NCBI GenBank assembly: GCA_905178155.1
Contig: CAJINV010000003.1
Span: 5,547,985 to 5,611,984 of the forward strand
Direction: 5' to 3'
DNA: 64,000 bases
DNA from: Amoebophrya sp. A120
Taxonomy: Eukaryota; Sar; Dinophyceae; Syndiniales; Amoebophryaceae
Positions within the stretch are counted from its first letter, which is position 1; every line of letters begins with the position of its first letter. Shown piece after piece: positions 42,998-53,713 of the stretch. The notes under the pieces were generated by a model. That model had not been told where the DNA came from. It ran no database searches and worked only from the letters and a program-made list of their open reading frames with translations. The position numbers were made by a program, and so were the translations under genes.

Positions 42998-45469
42998 TTA
43001 GTCACACCTGGTGGTCGCTTGTTTTCTTCTTTTGAAAGAGAGCGGCTTCCGCACCCCGGACCAAAAGCTGCTCTGCTCTTCAATTTCCGGGCCGCGACCG
43101 GGTCCTTGGCCCAGCCCACTTGCAGTTTCGCCACTGGATTGCGCAAGATTGGAAGTGGTCGGTCCAGCACTTTTACCTTCCACCTGGGCTTCGTCGCCTT
43201 CCACTTTCCCCCCTGCCGCGCCGTCGGCGGTACTCGGACAGCTGTTGCTTCCAATCGCATCTCCCTGTTCGGGGGCAGTCCTCTTGTTCATCCGCTGCGC
43301 CAATGGTGCGGCTTCTACAGTCCTCGTGAGGCCACTTGTGCAACTTTTCCGCCTCTCCTCGCCTAGACAAAAATCGTCCTCGCCCAGCTGCCCCGCGTGA
43401 CGCAGAGCCGCATCGAATTCGGCAGCCATCGTGTCCCGCAATTCGCACGGAATCCCACTGATTTGGTCCGGCTTCTGGTGCAGAAACTTCCGCACGTCGG
43501 GCAATATAGCGCTGGGACAAAAATTCTCGGTCACCGCGATAGTATCGTCCTCGAGGTTGACCACGGCGTGCCACCATCCCTTCGGCACGAATACGAGCTC
43601 GCCGGCACGACACACGCCCTCGCGTGGGCCACCACAACTTCGTCCTGGCTGCGAACAGGAAACACCACCCCACGACCCGTCCGCGCCGCGAGGTCCTCGC
43701 ACAGGCGGTTTAGTGGAAATATCGCTCGACATCATCGTAGTGCCCTGTCCGGAAGATGATGAGGAGGTGCAAAGCCCGGCGCCGGTTTGCGCTGCAACCT
43801 TGTTGCTGCTGGTGGTCCTTCCCGCCTGGTATAACTCCTCGAATTCCCGGTAGAAATTGATGAGCCACTCCATCAGACTCACAGGCTGGCAAACCTCCGC
43901 GCCATCGGTAGATTGCTTCACCCCGGGAGGCTCCACGTGCGGTGGCAAGAAAAACCACTTTTTGGCTCCGGAAAGAACCAGGTTCACGGCAGAGGTAAGA
44001 TTGGGATCCTTGTGCCACTTGCTTCCAGACCGCGCATTGCCAACCAGAAGCCAGCGGTTATCGGGTCGGTAACAACGCCGCGGACCTGAGGAGGAAAGTT
44101 TCCTGCAATTGCTTGTGGATGTGGTCTCCCCCTGATTATAATTTTCGTTAGAAGTACACGCGTGCCGTGTATCCATTTCCGTGGCGAAGCTGCACGGTTT
44201 CTCACCTTCTAACACGTCAAATAGGTCGGTCCACAGGTGCGGCGGCGGCGGCCTTTGGTCATCGCAATCTTCTCGTCCTGCTGCGCTTTCCGAAGTTACT
44301 GCCATATCGCGCAGATATTTGCCGGACGCCGCTCGGCTGAGCTGCGGGCATTTGCGATTCAGATGCTTGTCAAACACAAATAGCGGTGTCTCGTCCGAGG
44401 TGACGGTCTTTGCGTAGCAACGCCACTGCCTCAGCGTCATTTGCACCCCGCCACAGATGAAAGTTTGCTCAGCGTGCCTGGCAAAGAAATCCTCCTTCGA
44501 AAACACGTTTCCCTTCGTGTCCGTGGAGTTATTTGTCGTCGTGGCGCATTCTTCTACAAGAACAGCATCTCTGTTGTAGTCGTGCGCGTCGCGGATAAGT
44601 TCCACCGGACAGTCTTCCAGAACAAAGGGCTCGCTACACTCAAAGTGCTCCCGACGCACGTCGCAGTACCGTATGCGCCGCAGCGTTTGCTTTGCGATCC
44701 ACTCAGGCCGCATCTCCAGCGACGCGCAAAAGTACGGCTGATACAGGAGATCTGAAAACAGTGGCTGCCCTGCGAATCTTCGTTCCAGCGGAAGCGCAGG
44801 AACTGGAGTGGCAGTCGCCGCCGCCGTGCTGGCAGGAGAAGGCGGAGTCGAAGTGCAGCCGGAGGCCTTTTCATCTATATCGGCACAGACGCAGCTGTCG
44901 TCGGGTTGAGCGACCACTGCCGAAGCACCCTTTGTCCTTTTCACAATTGTGTCGCGCCAGGTCCGGCCCCACTGATTGCTTTCCGGCCACGCGGTCCGCA
45001 AGTTTTTCGCTTTGCCATGATGCGTTGCCGCATCTTTCTTCGCTTTCCTCGTCACTACGGGCGCCGCGCTTTTCACGTCATTTCGGCTGTTCAGCCGGTT
45101 GAGCTCAGCGTGACCAAACTGACGCCAAGGCTCGTCATTGGCGTGCACGTACTGATAAAGCACGCTTGAGGCGGGTGCCAACGCGGTCGCGAGGTCTGGC
45201 AAGGCCAGAAACTCCAGGACATGGCTCAGCAACACCTCCTCGGGTAGCCGGCCAAGGAAAGGCCCGAGCCCCGCACGCTTTCGGAGGCGATAACTTTTCC
45301 CGCCGTCCTCCAGAAAAAACGCGTTGCCAGCCGGCTGGACGTTGCACCGGTTCGTCACTGAGACGCTTGCATCCAACTCGTGACCACCCTCGTGTGATGC
45401 TTCACCGTCTGACAGCCCCACGCCTACATCGTCCGCAGCGGGGGCCTGCTCCCCTGATGGAAACGCCAT
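42998..45469 (-). CDS. F-box and JmjC-domain protein (JMJD6-like 2-oxoglutarate oxygenase)
   Basis: A single 823-codon exon starting MAFPSGEQAP. Residues about 71-120 form an F-box-like unit (LPEEVLLSHVLEFLALPDLA ... EPWRQFGH). The JmjC core includes RPDNRWLLVG and GSKWHKDPNLTSAVNLVLSG, then KKWFFLPPHVEPPGV. His486 and Asp488 form the HxD iron site, and His634 lies in PKGWWHAVVNLED. The usual downstream NFCPS helix follows. JmjC proteins of the JMJD6/PSR group hydroxylate lysine or demethylate arginine using Fe(II) and 2-oxoglutarate; F-box plus JmjC is a known architecture, for example in plants. Long low-complexity insertions (TTSTSNCRKLSSSG; a Ser/Gly stretch within the catalytic domain) are unusual. 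Substrate and localisation are unknown. The C-terminus is basic (SFKRRKQAT). Confidence 0.88.
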   Translation of the reverse strand: MAFPSGEQAPAADDVGVGLSDGEASHEGGHELDASVSVTNRCNVQPAGNAFFLEDGGKSYRLRKRAGLGPFLGRLPEEVLLSHVLEFLALPDLATALAPASSVLYQYVHANDEPWRQFGHAELNRLNSRNDVKSAAPVVTRKAKKDAATHHGKAKNLRTAWPESNQWGRTWRDTIVKRTKGASAVVAQPDDSCVCADIDEKASGCTSTPPSPASTAAATATPVPALPLERRFAGQPLFSDLLYQPYFCASLEMRPEWIAKQTLRRIRYCDVRREHFECSEPFVLEDCPVELIRDAHDYNRDAVLVEECATTTNNSTDTKGNVFSKEDFFARHAEQTFICGGVQMTLRQWRCYAKTVTSDETPLFVFDKHLNRKCPQLSRAASGKYLRDMAVTSESAAGREDCDDQRPPPPHLWTDLFDVLEGEKPCSFATEMDTRHACTSNENYNQGETTSTSNCRKLSSSGPRRCYRPDNRWLLVGNARSGSKWHKDPNLTSAVNLVLSGAKKWFFLPPHVEPPGVKQSTDGAEVCQPVSLMEWLINFYREFEELYQAGRTTSSNKVAAQTGAGLCTSSSSSGQGTTMMSSDISTKPPVRGPRGADGSWGGVSCSQPGRSCGGPREGVCRAGELVFVPKGWWHAVVNLEDDTIAVTENFCPSAILPDVRKFLHQKPDQISGIPCELRDTMAAEFDAALRHAGQLGEDDFCLGEERRKSCTSGLTRTVEAAPLAQRMNKRTAPEQGDAIGSNSCPSTADGAAGGKVEGDEAQVEGKSAGPTTSNLAQSSGETASGLGQGPGRGPEIEEQSSFWSGVRKPLSFKRRKQATTRCD

Positions 45470-45479
45470 TTGCTCTTCG

Positions 45480-46020
45480 ATGCTCGACTCAGAAGATGTC
45501 CCTCAAGGAGAGTTAGAATGTCGTGTCGCTGTGAAGATGCTTGTAGTTTGCTGTTGAAGGAGTCGATAGTACACCTATTTGATCATCAAATATCATCTGT
45601 AATGTCTACATTTCTCCAAAAAAGTATTTGAGCATCAAATGTCTACTCTACGTATCTCGGTCGAGCGACTGCAACACGCACGACAGTGATTAACATACAG
45701 TGTTCCACCTTCACCAAAGGATTCCCTGTTGAAGCATCGCCTGCAAATTATCGACACACTCCGTGTGTCCTAGATCGAAGATGATCCAGTGTCTTTCTTG
45801 GATCCTTTGACCTCTTCCACTATGTTAATACTCTGTCGGGTGGATCGCAGCTCATTTAAAGATCCATTTAGATCTGATTGATTTGCAGATTGAAACACAG
45901 TCTACTATTCTGCTTTGCTCAGAGGGTGTTTTTTGCACGTATGCAGTTTTGGGACCTAGGGCAGGAGACAGCTATAGCTTCAGAACCCGACGCATCTTTC
46001 TGTTTCTATGTCTTGTACAT
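45480..46020. other. Intergenic sequence, nothing recognised
   Basis: Upstream of the JmjC gene start. Two similar phrases (TATTTGATCATCAAATATCAT and TATTTGAGCATCAAATGTC) lie at 45577 and 45626. They may be promoter-related repeats. Confidence 0.4.
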
Positions 46021-46024
46021 ACGC

Positions 46025-46234
46025 TCAGTACATTTCGATGGACCGTTTGACCTTGCGCGAGCTTAGAACCAGTGAACCAAGCGTGAAGACAAGAAGGCAA
46101 AAAACGCAAACCGCACGGTTTTCTTTCACGCCCTCCACGGAGTAGCGGCGCTTCGATCTTTGAACGAGGAAATTGGCTACTGGCCTGATGAATTGCTGCT
46201 CCTTGTTGAACATGCGTGCGCACACATTCAGCAT
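46025..46234 (-). CDS. Small single-pass membrane protein (possible)
   Basis: A 69-residue minus frame: MLNVCARMFNKEQQFIRP, a basic stretch (QRSKRRYSVEGVKENR), one hydrophobic helix (AVCVFCLLVFTLGSLVLSS) and a short basic tail. It could be a complete small protein or an exon of a larger gene. No family is recognised. Confidence 0.42.
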   Translation of the reverse strand: MLNVCARMFNKEQQFIRPVANFLVQRSKRRYSVEGVKENRAVCVFCLLVFTLGSLVLSSRKVKRSIEMY

Positions 46235-46478
46235 GTATGACTCAATTCACACTCATGGCGGGGACGAGAATGCTTTTCAGAGGCCGTAATCATGGTTCGA
46301 AACTTCAATTGCAATGCATCTGAAAAAGTGAAGAGCTGACATCTTACACAGGGTACTTTTCATCCTGCAGAAGCAGAAGCACGGCTGGCTATGTAGTAGG
46401 TGAAGTGGATCCGTCCCCGAGCCGGCGGCCTGTCCCACCAAAAAGTTGATTGTTCGGGTTCTTTTTGGCGTGCACTCC

Positions 46479-47027
46479 TCACTGCCACGACTGCTCCGCC
46501 GTGTCGTTTGCTTCCTCCGCGGCTGCGGGTGTACTGCCGTCGGACGACCACGGAAAACTGCTGAACCAGGATGGCTGGTCGTCTCCTTGCGCGCCGCCGG
46601 CAGCTGCGCCTGTGGTTGTTCCTAGTTGATCCTGCTCTCCTTGTTCTCGTCGTCGGTCCTCACGCTCGCGGCACTCGGGGCAGAGGATATCGCTGTGGCT
46701 TTCGACCGCGTCGCAAATCCCGTCACTGGCCGCTGCCCCCGCCACACTGCCGCCGATGGCGCCGGTGATGGCGCCCGTGAGGGCCCCAAACAGCGTGCCG
46801 ACGCCCGGAAAGATCGCCGTTCCCACAGCCGCACCCGCCATCGAACCGCCGTAGGACGTCGCTAGAGACCCGCTGATGGCGGCCCCCGTGCGCCACCCCT
46901 CCCGGTGCTCCACCGCTTTTGGCAGCTGTCGGCCGCACCGCGCACACACCTTCCGCGTCTCGGTCACCGTCACCTGCCGCTCCACCGTCACGTACCGCGG
47001 GCCGCTACTGTCGTCTGAAGAATACAT
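46479..47027 (-). CDS. Glycine-zipper protein with paired CxxC motifs
   Basis: A single-exon frame of 182 residues from MYSSDDSSGPRYVTVERQ. A CARCGRQ motif is followed by a Gly/Ala-rich segment (AAVGTAIFPGVGTLFGALTG then AITGAIGGSVAGAAA) of the glycine-zipper type found in membrane-inserting or stress-related proteins. Next come CPECRERED and a Pro/Ser/acidic tail. The two CxxC pairs flanking the zipper could bind one zinc ion together, which I infer. No enzyme motif is visible. Confidence 0.7.
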   Translation of the reverse strand: MYSSDDSSGPRYVTVERQVTVTETRKVCARCGRQLPKAVEHREGWRTGAAISGSLATSYGGSMAGAAVGTAIFPGVGTLFGALTGAITGAIGGSVAGAAASDGICDAVESHSDILCPECREREDRRREQGEQDQLGTTTGAAAGGAQGDDQPSWFSSFPWSSDGSTPAAAEEANDTAEQSWQ

Positions 47028-47029
47028 GC

Positions 47030-48320
47030 TATGACGTGCGTGGAATAAAGAGCTTGGGGTGAGGGCTTTCTTTACAGCTATTTACATTCTGGCTTGGGCT
47101 TCGCTAGAACGTAGTACAGGGGCTGCAGCTATCTGCAGATTTCTTTTCTTTCGAGAGGGGAAGAAGCACAGCGTGTATTTGAGATTGCTTACTGGGAGGT
47201 CGCTGTCGTAATTTTTTGTAAGCAGCCCAAAGTTCAGCGAATTTTTCTCACAGAAACAGCTGCTGCCCTTGCTCCGCAGAGGAGCACCATGGACACAGTA
47301 GAACCGCAATTGCTACGTCTACGAGCCTATGGATTCGGGATCGGTGAAGCCAGGGGATCGATTCCTATTTGCAGCAATTCGAATTTGCAGGCCGGAGATC
47401 TACTTTCGAGTTCTTTGATCCCGATGACCTTGACCGAATCAAAACAACTTTTAGCCCGATCATCCTCGGGACTCCGCTACTCCTTAAGGATCTGTCGCGG
47501 TTTCGTGTTGTGCGAACACATGCCACCTGCATTAGGCCGATATCACAATTAAAAGTGAGGCACTGGCACAACGCGCATGCTCATTTACTCTCTTTCGGTC
47601 TCGATGAGCTTTTGTACAGGCACTGGTGAAACCAAAACAATGATCTCCACCATCAAGAGGCGGCTCGTCTCACCAAACTTGTATACACAAGGAAGCGCTT
47701 TAGGGCGTACAAAATTCGCAAGAGCTTGAGCCTATATCTTGATAAAAATCACGATTCGTCGGTGGCACACGCGAACGCGCACCTCCGTCATATCAACATA
47801 TAAACTTTTCTTTGAAAACAACAAATCAAATATTCGATCGGAAGGCAACTAAACGAAGTGGATGGCGCGTCTCTGAAAATGTTGGAAACTGTGAAGAATA
47901 AGATAACATGTAAACACATGTAGAAACACAAAAAAATGCGAAAAGTCAAACAGATACAAAAAATCTTTCCAAACTGGTGTATTATCGCCTGTGGTTTCCG
48001 GCCACTGACTCCAAACAAGAAAATGCAAACTCATACTCACGTTCTGTCAAACAACAAAAAAGAGAAAAAAGTCATAGGTACGTACTGATACTAGTCAAAC
48101 AAAAAATGCTGATGCAAAGAAAGAGAAATGCGTAAACTATGTTGTTAATCAAACAAAGCATAAACCGAACAAACTGTCCATGAGAACTCTAATTTTTCGT
48201 CTGCCCTCCTGCTTGGCGCGGCCCCACCCAACCGCTACGAAGAAAACATCTTGGAAATTGCGCGTCTCCTAGCCGTACTTCTCATCGTCTCTGACGTTCA
48301 GACACAGCGATTATAGCCGT
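47030..48320. other. No confidently supported gene
   Basis: A plus-strand frame at 47369-47629 (TFEFFDPDDLDRIKTTFSPI) has some coding character but no recognisable family. The rest is AT-rich with no motif. Confidence 0.35.
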
Positions 48321-48326
48321 ATCTCC

Positions 48327-48887
48327 TCACTTGCTCGTACTTTTCTCCTCGTTTTTGCCGTACCGAGCAGCGCGCTTCTGTTTCAGGTGGATCAGTTTGT
48401 CGGTGAGCTCGGCCATGCGCGACCGGTCGTCGTGCCACTTTCGGTACGTGACCAGCATTCGCTCCTTCAAATACGGGTTCTGGTTGTTACCTTTAGTGTG
48501 TGTTGGTAACTCATCAAATTCGTGCTAGTACATATTCTCAATATTTGAAAACTGCAACTAGCTGCCACAGCACGCAGTCACTATCTTTGTGCCTATAGAA
48601 GAAACTGCAACAGGGGGAGGCACGCAATAGCAAGAAACAACTGTGAGAACACTATAAATACAGTAGGTGTTGAACGCCCCTTCCGGCCAGAACTGAGTTT
48701 TGTCTTCGGCGTTCGGTGGTAGTTTCATGCCATAGAGCTGCTCGATCTGCTCGTGATGCACTTCGTTGAACGCCGGCTGGCACTTTTCGACCCGCAGAAA
48801 AAACGAGTTGTCCTTCCGCATCACGCCCAGTGGGATGCCTTGCTCCGCAGTGAAGGTGATGAGCTTATGCAGATGAAAAAAGGCCAT
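48327..48887 (-). CDS. Small basic protein, two exons
   Basis: Exon 1 is 48887-48662 and starts MAFFHLHKLITFTAEQG. Exon 2 is 48490-48327 and ends KRAARYGKNEEKSTSK before TGA. An intron CTACT/GTATTT ... CTAAAG/GTAACA would give FNTYCNNQNPYLKERM in frame. About 130 residues in all, with ordered sequence (VMRKDNSFFLRVEKCQPAFN; EVHHEQIEQLYGMKLPP) and a charged helical C-terminus. It may be a subunit of a larger complex, which is inference from size and charge only. The family is not recognised. Confidence 0.58.
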
Positions 48888-49277
48888 AGTAATGCTGCGA
48901 GTGCTGCACTGCTTCAAATTGCAAACCGGTACGATCTCTCTACGTTTCTTATTCTTTTTCTTTCCATTCTCAGACACATTAATTGATGCCTCTCCCTGGT
49001 CGTGGTCCTCTCTCCTAGGCGGAAATGAGGAAGAATGCCAAAGACAATGGTGCAACTACTGGCTCTGGGCCCGGCTGTGCCGTTGTGCTAAAAAAATGCA
49101 GTCGATTGTTGCATGCAGCAAATTCATCTTGCAGGACCCGCAGCTGTCTATAACTTTTTTATCCCATGATAACTTCCGAGCGCCATCTTCAGGGACTTCG
49201 GTCCTACAGTTGGGCACGGGTCTGCTCGCCATTCCTTTGTGTAGGTTTTTGTTTTCTTTTTTTTGGAAACTGATGAG

Positions 49278-49804
49278 TGTTAGTGGACTTGAGAACACTC
49301 GCACACACTTACACACGCTTGCTCCACTGTGCTCGTTATCAACAGCAATTCGATGAATTCTCTCAATTGCAAGTAAGCAAGCAAGTGACGCAAGTCTCTT
49401 GCTGCGTTACATCCTGTAGGTTCAATTCATCCAAATTCATCACATTCATATGGACCAATCGGGTCCAGAGTCAAGTGGCAAAACAGCATGGGAGTCCACT
49501 CCTCAACCTGCTCAGATTGGTGCTCGACCCTGGCGGGAGTCAAGTCCCCCAGGGTGACCACTCTGAACGTCTGGACCGAGCTGAGTCCATTCATTTCACT
49601 ACGATCCTGATGGCTTTGCCTTCGTAGTATTTGGGGGATTCGCGGAACATGGTGAAGAGTTTCCTTTAGGATCTAGATAGATTCTGACCATTTCCCTAAG
49701 GATCTAGCTAGTTCAGGTCATTCAGAGCTGTCATTTCATTGGGAACAGGCGTCATTTGGGGCGATCGTGTTACGTGTGTGCGGGATCGATTTCCATGACC
49801 AACA
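49278..49804 (-). repeat. Copia LTR (downstream copy in element orientation)
   Basis: Begins TGTTAGTGGACTTGAG and ends ATGACCAACA. It is 527 bp, with a six-base string (in GTGTTACGTGTGTGCG) absent from the other copy. Confidence 0.93.
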
Positions 49805-49897
49805 CCCCTCCTCAATCGCTGCGGCGGTGGTGCTAATCTGGATAGCGTCCTACCACACTCCCCTCCTGAGCGCGCTGTGGTGAACTAGCTATCCCCT

Positions 49898-52800
49898 CTA
49901 GAAACCAAAATAAATCGAATAAGTATAGCCTACTTTAGCCTTGCCCTTGTGATTCCCCTCTATAAACGTGTCTAAATCATCCTCATCGTCAGAGGAGTCA
50001 CAAATAAAAGACTTAGGGTCGGGGTTATCAATATGGTGCAAGAGTAAGCGTCTCTGCGGCACACTACACTCGAGCTTCGTGAGACCGTCTGCCTTCATTA
50101 GGTAGGTCGGGCAGAACATGATCTGGCTCGCTGCGTCTCTCACGCGGAGATATCGCAGTGCGTAGTGCCTCGATTTCGGTTTGTTGTCTGTGCTCTTAGC
50201 TGTAGTTATCGCGGACTGGTTGTCGATCCACAATATGGCATCATCCAGGGAGGGAGATAAGCCATTCTGCTTTTCCACCATGACAGTGGGTAGAGGTTTG
50301 AAGAACTCTGTAAAGTCATTCTGCTCGCTCAGCACAATAGTGTCGGAAGCAGCTATATACTCCGCCTCCGCCGTGGAGTACGCCCTCACGGTCTGCCGGT
50401 TGCTACGCCAACAGATCGGGAAGCCGCGGAAGTACATAATGCTACCACTAGTGCTTCGCATGGTCTTGCAACAGTTCGCAAAACTAGCATCCGAAAACAG
50501 ATTCACATCAGGCAAGTCTCTCCCGTCGGGCAGTAGCTTGCTGTAGATTCTGTTGAATTCTTCCTCAATTTCCGGACTATACGACAGACCCTGCTCTTTC
50601 GTTGTCAATAGATACTTCAAAATCTTCTTACAGGCGTTTACGACAGGCCGAGTCGCCGGCTTGCCTACGTATCTCGCGACAGTGGCAACCGGGACAACAA
50701 TGTCTACCCTGCAGGTGGTTGCAGCCCACTGCAGAGAGCCAACGACCTCTCGAAGGGGAAAACCTGCAATAACTTTAGCTCCTTCAACTTCTTTAGCGAG
50801 TTCAGACTCATCGAAGTTTGGCGAGTGGACCGGCTTGCCCGCTTCTGAGACGTTGAATTTCTTACAAATCTTGGATATGTACTCTGACATCACGATCCTG
50901 ACGGCTCGTAGATTCCAGCTGTAGTACACTACTGACCCTAGGAAGTCAAACTTCTTGGACACAGAGTTAAACTCCGGAACAAGCTCGACGTCGATCATGC
51001 GCCCCCTGACGTGGTGCAAGATCTCCGCAAGTTCTCCAGCCAACTCGGACCCAGTCGGAGGACCTGTGTTAAGATTATCGTCGACATACACTGCCAACTT
51101 CAGAAACTTCCCAGGGAGTTCCAAGCTCGGTTTCTTCCACAGACCTGGCGCAGAGGGACAGGGTTCCCAACCTAGCTTGGTCAGTACTTCCCCATACTTC
51201 TTATACCAGAGCCTGGGGGCGTCTTTCAAGCCGTAAAGCGCTTTCTTGAGCTTGACGATCTCCACGCCGTGCTTCTTCGCCCAGATGGGTGGCAAGCGGC
51301 AGAAGACGTCGCGATCAAGTAAGGCACTGAGAAACGCACTATCAAGGTCGAACGGGATCACATCATCACCGTCTGCGGCTGCACCGGCTAGAAGTAACCT
51401 GTTAGCGGCATGGGACACAACAGGAGCGAAAGTGTCCAGCTCGCCCGAACGATCAAGATTACCGAGTGCTACTGCTCGCGCTTTCTTCGTACCGTCACGC
51501 TTCTCGGTAAGAAGGATAGCAATAGGCAAAACCTGTTTTGCGGTCGCTAGCTCCTCGTCAGTAGCTGGCTCCCACACTTTACAGGCTTCAAGTCTACAAT
51601 CTTCCTTGTTGGTTGCTGCGTTCCATTCGACTGAGTCTTTGCAACGAGCAGGATCCAACTTGGCCGATGTAGTCAAATAACACTGGACGTCGAGGAATTC
51701 CTCACCTTCCTCTCGATCATCCTGTGCTGCTATTGCTGCGGCAAACGCACTCGCGTCCTTCTTCAGTGCGTCGAGCTCTTTTCGTGTACGTCTCACGCGC
51801 TTTCTCTTGTCCTTTCTCCCCTTGGGACGGCCACGACCTCGCGGCTTGGAGGTGCGGTTGCCAGCCACAATCCTTGCCGGAGACGGGCTCGCCTTTCTTG
51901 GACTAGATAAGCTGCTGTGAGTGGGGTGATCGTCCAGATTCCCCTCCTCAGGTTTAACACCTTCAGGCTCGGGATCTATCTGGCCCGGATCATCTTCCCT
52001 ATCCAAACTCTCAATCACTAACGTCTCAGGACCGTCAGGCTGCCTACTAGCGTGCTCCGAGACATCCACCCCCAGCCGACGCACAGCCCCGATTTCAGGA
52101 CCGACGCACGGGAGAGATGGCGCACACGACGCTCCACTAGGTAGGGCCTCGATTGCGTCACACTCGACATAGATACCTTTCGAGTTAGGAACTAGGTCCT
52201 CAATATTCTTCACGAGGCACTCCTCACGGAACTTGACGTCGATGGTAGAATACTCTATCCAACGATGTCCCGCGGCGGACCGGCCGTCCATGACATACGT
52301 CCCAACCCGCCAGCCCGAAGACTTAGGACAAAGGCCGAGAAATACACCACGACGAAATGGCGCGGCCAGCTTTGGAGCTACCACTGCTACTCCCCCCTCA
52401 GGAGCTTCATGAACTTCGCCTTTCTTGACTTGTTCACGAAAATAAACGAGACAACCAAAACGCCTTAGCATCCTTGTGCCAACTTTGGAACTATTTCTTC
52501 CAGTTCTCTCATCCAAAATCTCTGCAGGAGTCTTTCCGTCGTACTCAGGCATTTTGCTATACTTATGCGGAAGGCGGTCCCAGCATGCTGCAGCGTACTC
52601 GACCGAGTAGCACCACAGACGCTTGTCCACGTTCACCAACATCGCACGCACAGCGCCGAATATGGTCCGCATAAAGCGTTCGCAGGTTCCGCTCTGCTCT
52701 GGGTTGTAGGGAACCGTAGGAGCATCACCGACCCGCAGCGATTGCATGACCTTGGTCATGGAGTCACTGCCCAGAACTGGCTCACTGTCCCTACGGACGA

Positions 52801-53671
52801 ACCACACCACTTTGTCCTCGAGGGTCAAAGCGTAGCTCTGGCGAATGCCTTTTATCACTTCTTCCAAAACCTCAACGCAGTCGCTTTTCAGCTTAAGAGG
52901 GACACAGAAACACTTCTTGATGGCATCACAGATGACCACAAGCACGCAGGTGCGTGACCGAATCGATACAGGTTTAATACCTACCGCGAAGTCCATCGCG
53001 AGTAGTTTCAATGGCTCAGGTTTGTAATTACTAGTGTCTCGCTCTTTTGCGTGAGAGCTTCTCGCGCCTTTCGCTTTGTCGCATTCAGGGCACTGGACAT
53101 TCAGACCATCTACATGAAAGTGTCCGAATCCTCTATGTTGTTCTAGACGCGTAAGGTGACAACTAGCAATACTTTCTTCGATTGTAATGCATGCAATATC
53201 CTCCGCGGTGTCTCTAGTCGCCTGACCCCGGAGGCCCATCACGAAAAGATCACACCCAAGGACTGGGAGGGTCAACCTCTCGTGGTTCTTGATTGGTAGC
53301 ATCTGACCGGATTCCCTGTTGACTAAGGAACCGCCAGAGCTGTTGTAGTTCAGATCCCACCCACGATCACTGAGATTGTCCTCACCGAGCCACGGAAGAA
53401 TACGATCAATATCTCTTGGCAAGTGTTTGAAGTAGACGCCATAGGGCAAACCTAGAGCGTTTTCCTTCAGTTTTCCTACAAAACCATCACGAGCCCCGGC
53501 CGTGCCGCTGATGCGACAGACGTTGCTCGAGATGTCAATAAAATCCGATTTGTGTCTAGATAAATACTTGTTTGCACATGAATCGACCAAGCTCACTTCG
53601 TCCTTGGTCTGTGCAGTAAAACAGCTAGAAGAATCTACATCGAAATCTTCTAAATTCTCGAAATTTAGCAT
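49898..53671 (-). CDS. pol: Copia Pol polyprotein
   Basis: One 1257-codon frame. The protease has LVDSCANKYLS, where copia enzymes usually have DSG. The GAG-pre-integrase zinc site is HRGFGHFHVDGLNVQCPEC. The integrase core has MDFAVG, RRDSEPVLGSD and PEQSGTCERF. Reverse transcriptase has DLDSAFLSALLDRDVF, KKALYGLKDAPRLWYKKYG and the YVDD catalytic box at residues 862-865. RNase H has LFSDASFAN, STAEAEYIA and WIDNQSAI. Length and order are full for the family. Pol lies in a frame different from the end of gag and starts about 40 bp after it, so it needs either its own start (Met at 53671) or a bypass of the gag stop. Confidence 0.95.
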   Translation of the reverse strand: MLNFENLEDFDVDSSSCFTAQTKDEVSLVDSCANKYLSRHKSDFIDISSNVCRISGTAGARDGFVGKLKENALGLPYGVYFKHLPRDIDRILPWLGEDNLSDRGWDLNYNSSGGSLVNRESGQMLPIKNHERLTLPVLGCDLFVMGLRGQATRDTAEDIACITIEESIASCHLTRLEQHRGFGHFHVDGLNVQCPECDKAKGARSSHAKERDTSNYKPEPLKLLAMDFAVGIKPVSIRSRTCVLVVICDAIKKCFCVPLKLKSDCVEVLEEVIKGIRQSYALTLEDKVVWFVRRDSEPVLGSDSMTKVMQSLRVGDAPTVPYNPEQSGTCERFMRTIFGAVRAMLVNVDKRLWCYSVEYAAACWDRLPHKYSKMPEYDGKTPAEILDERTGRNSSKVGTRMLRRFGCLVYFREQVKKGEVHEAPEGGVAVVAPKLAAPFRRGVFLGLCPKSSGWRVGTYVMDGRSAAGHRWIEYSTIDVKFREECLVKNIEDLVPNSKGIYVECDAIEALPSGASCAPSLPCVGPEIGAVRRLGVDVSEHASRQPDGPETLVIESLDREDDPGQIDPEPEGVKPEEGNLDDHPTHSSLSSPRKASPSPARIVAGNRTSKPRGRGRPKGRKDKRKRVRRTRKELDALKKDASAFAAAIAAQDDREEGEEFLDVQCYLTTSAKLDPARCKDSVEWNAATNKEDCRLEACKVWEPATDEELATAKQVLPIAILLTEKRDGTKKARAVALGNLDRSGELDTFAPVVSHAANRLLLAGAAADGDDVIPFDLDSAFLSALLDRDVFCRLPPIWAKKHGVEIVKLKKALYGLKDAPRLWYKKYGEVLTKLGWEPCPSAPGLWKKPSLELPGKFLKLAVYVDDNLNTGPPTGSELAGELAEILHHVRGRMIDVELVPEFNSVSKKFDFLGSVVYYSWNLRAVRIVMSEYISKICKKFNVSEAGKPVHSPNFDESELAKEVEGAKVIAGFPLREVVGSLQWAATTCRVDIVVPVATVARYVGKPATRPVVNACKKILKYLLTTKEQGLSYSPEIEEEFNRIYSKLLPDGRDLPDVNLFSDASFANCCKTMRSTSGSIMYFRGFPICWRSNRQTVRAYSTAEAEYIAASDTIVLSEQNDFTEFFKPLPTVMVEKQNGLSPSLDDAILWIDNQSAITTAKSTDNKPKSRHYALRYLRVRDAASQIMFCPTYLMKADGLTKLECSVPQRRLLLHHIDNPDPKSFICDSSDDEDDLDTFIEGNHKGKAKVGYTYSIYFGF

Positions 53672-53713
53672 ACAACTACCATACTCCGAGATATAGACAC
53701 CTCCTTCATCTTG

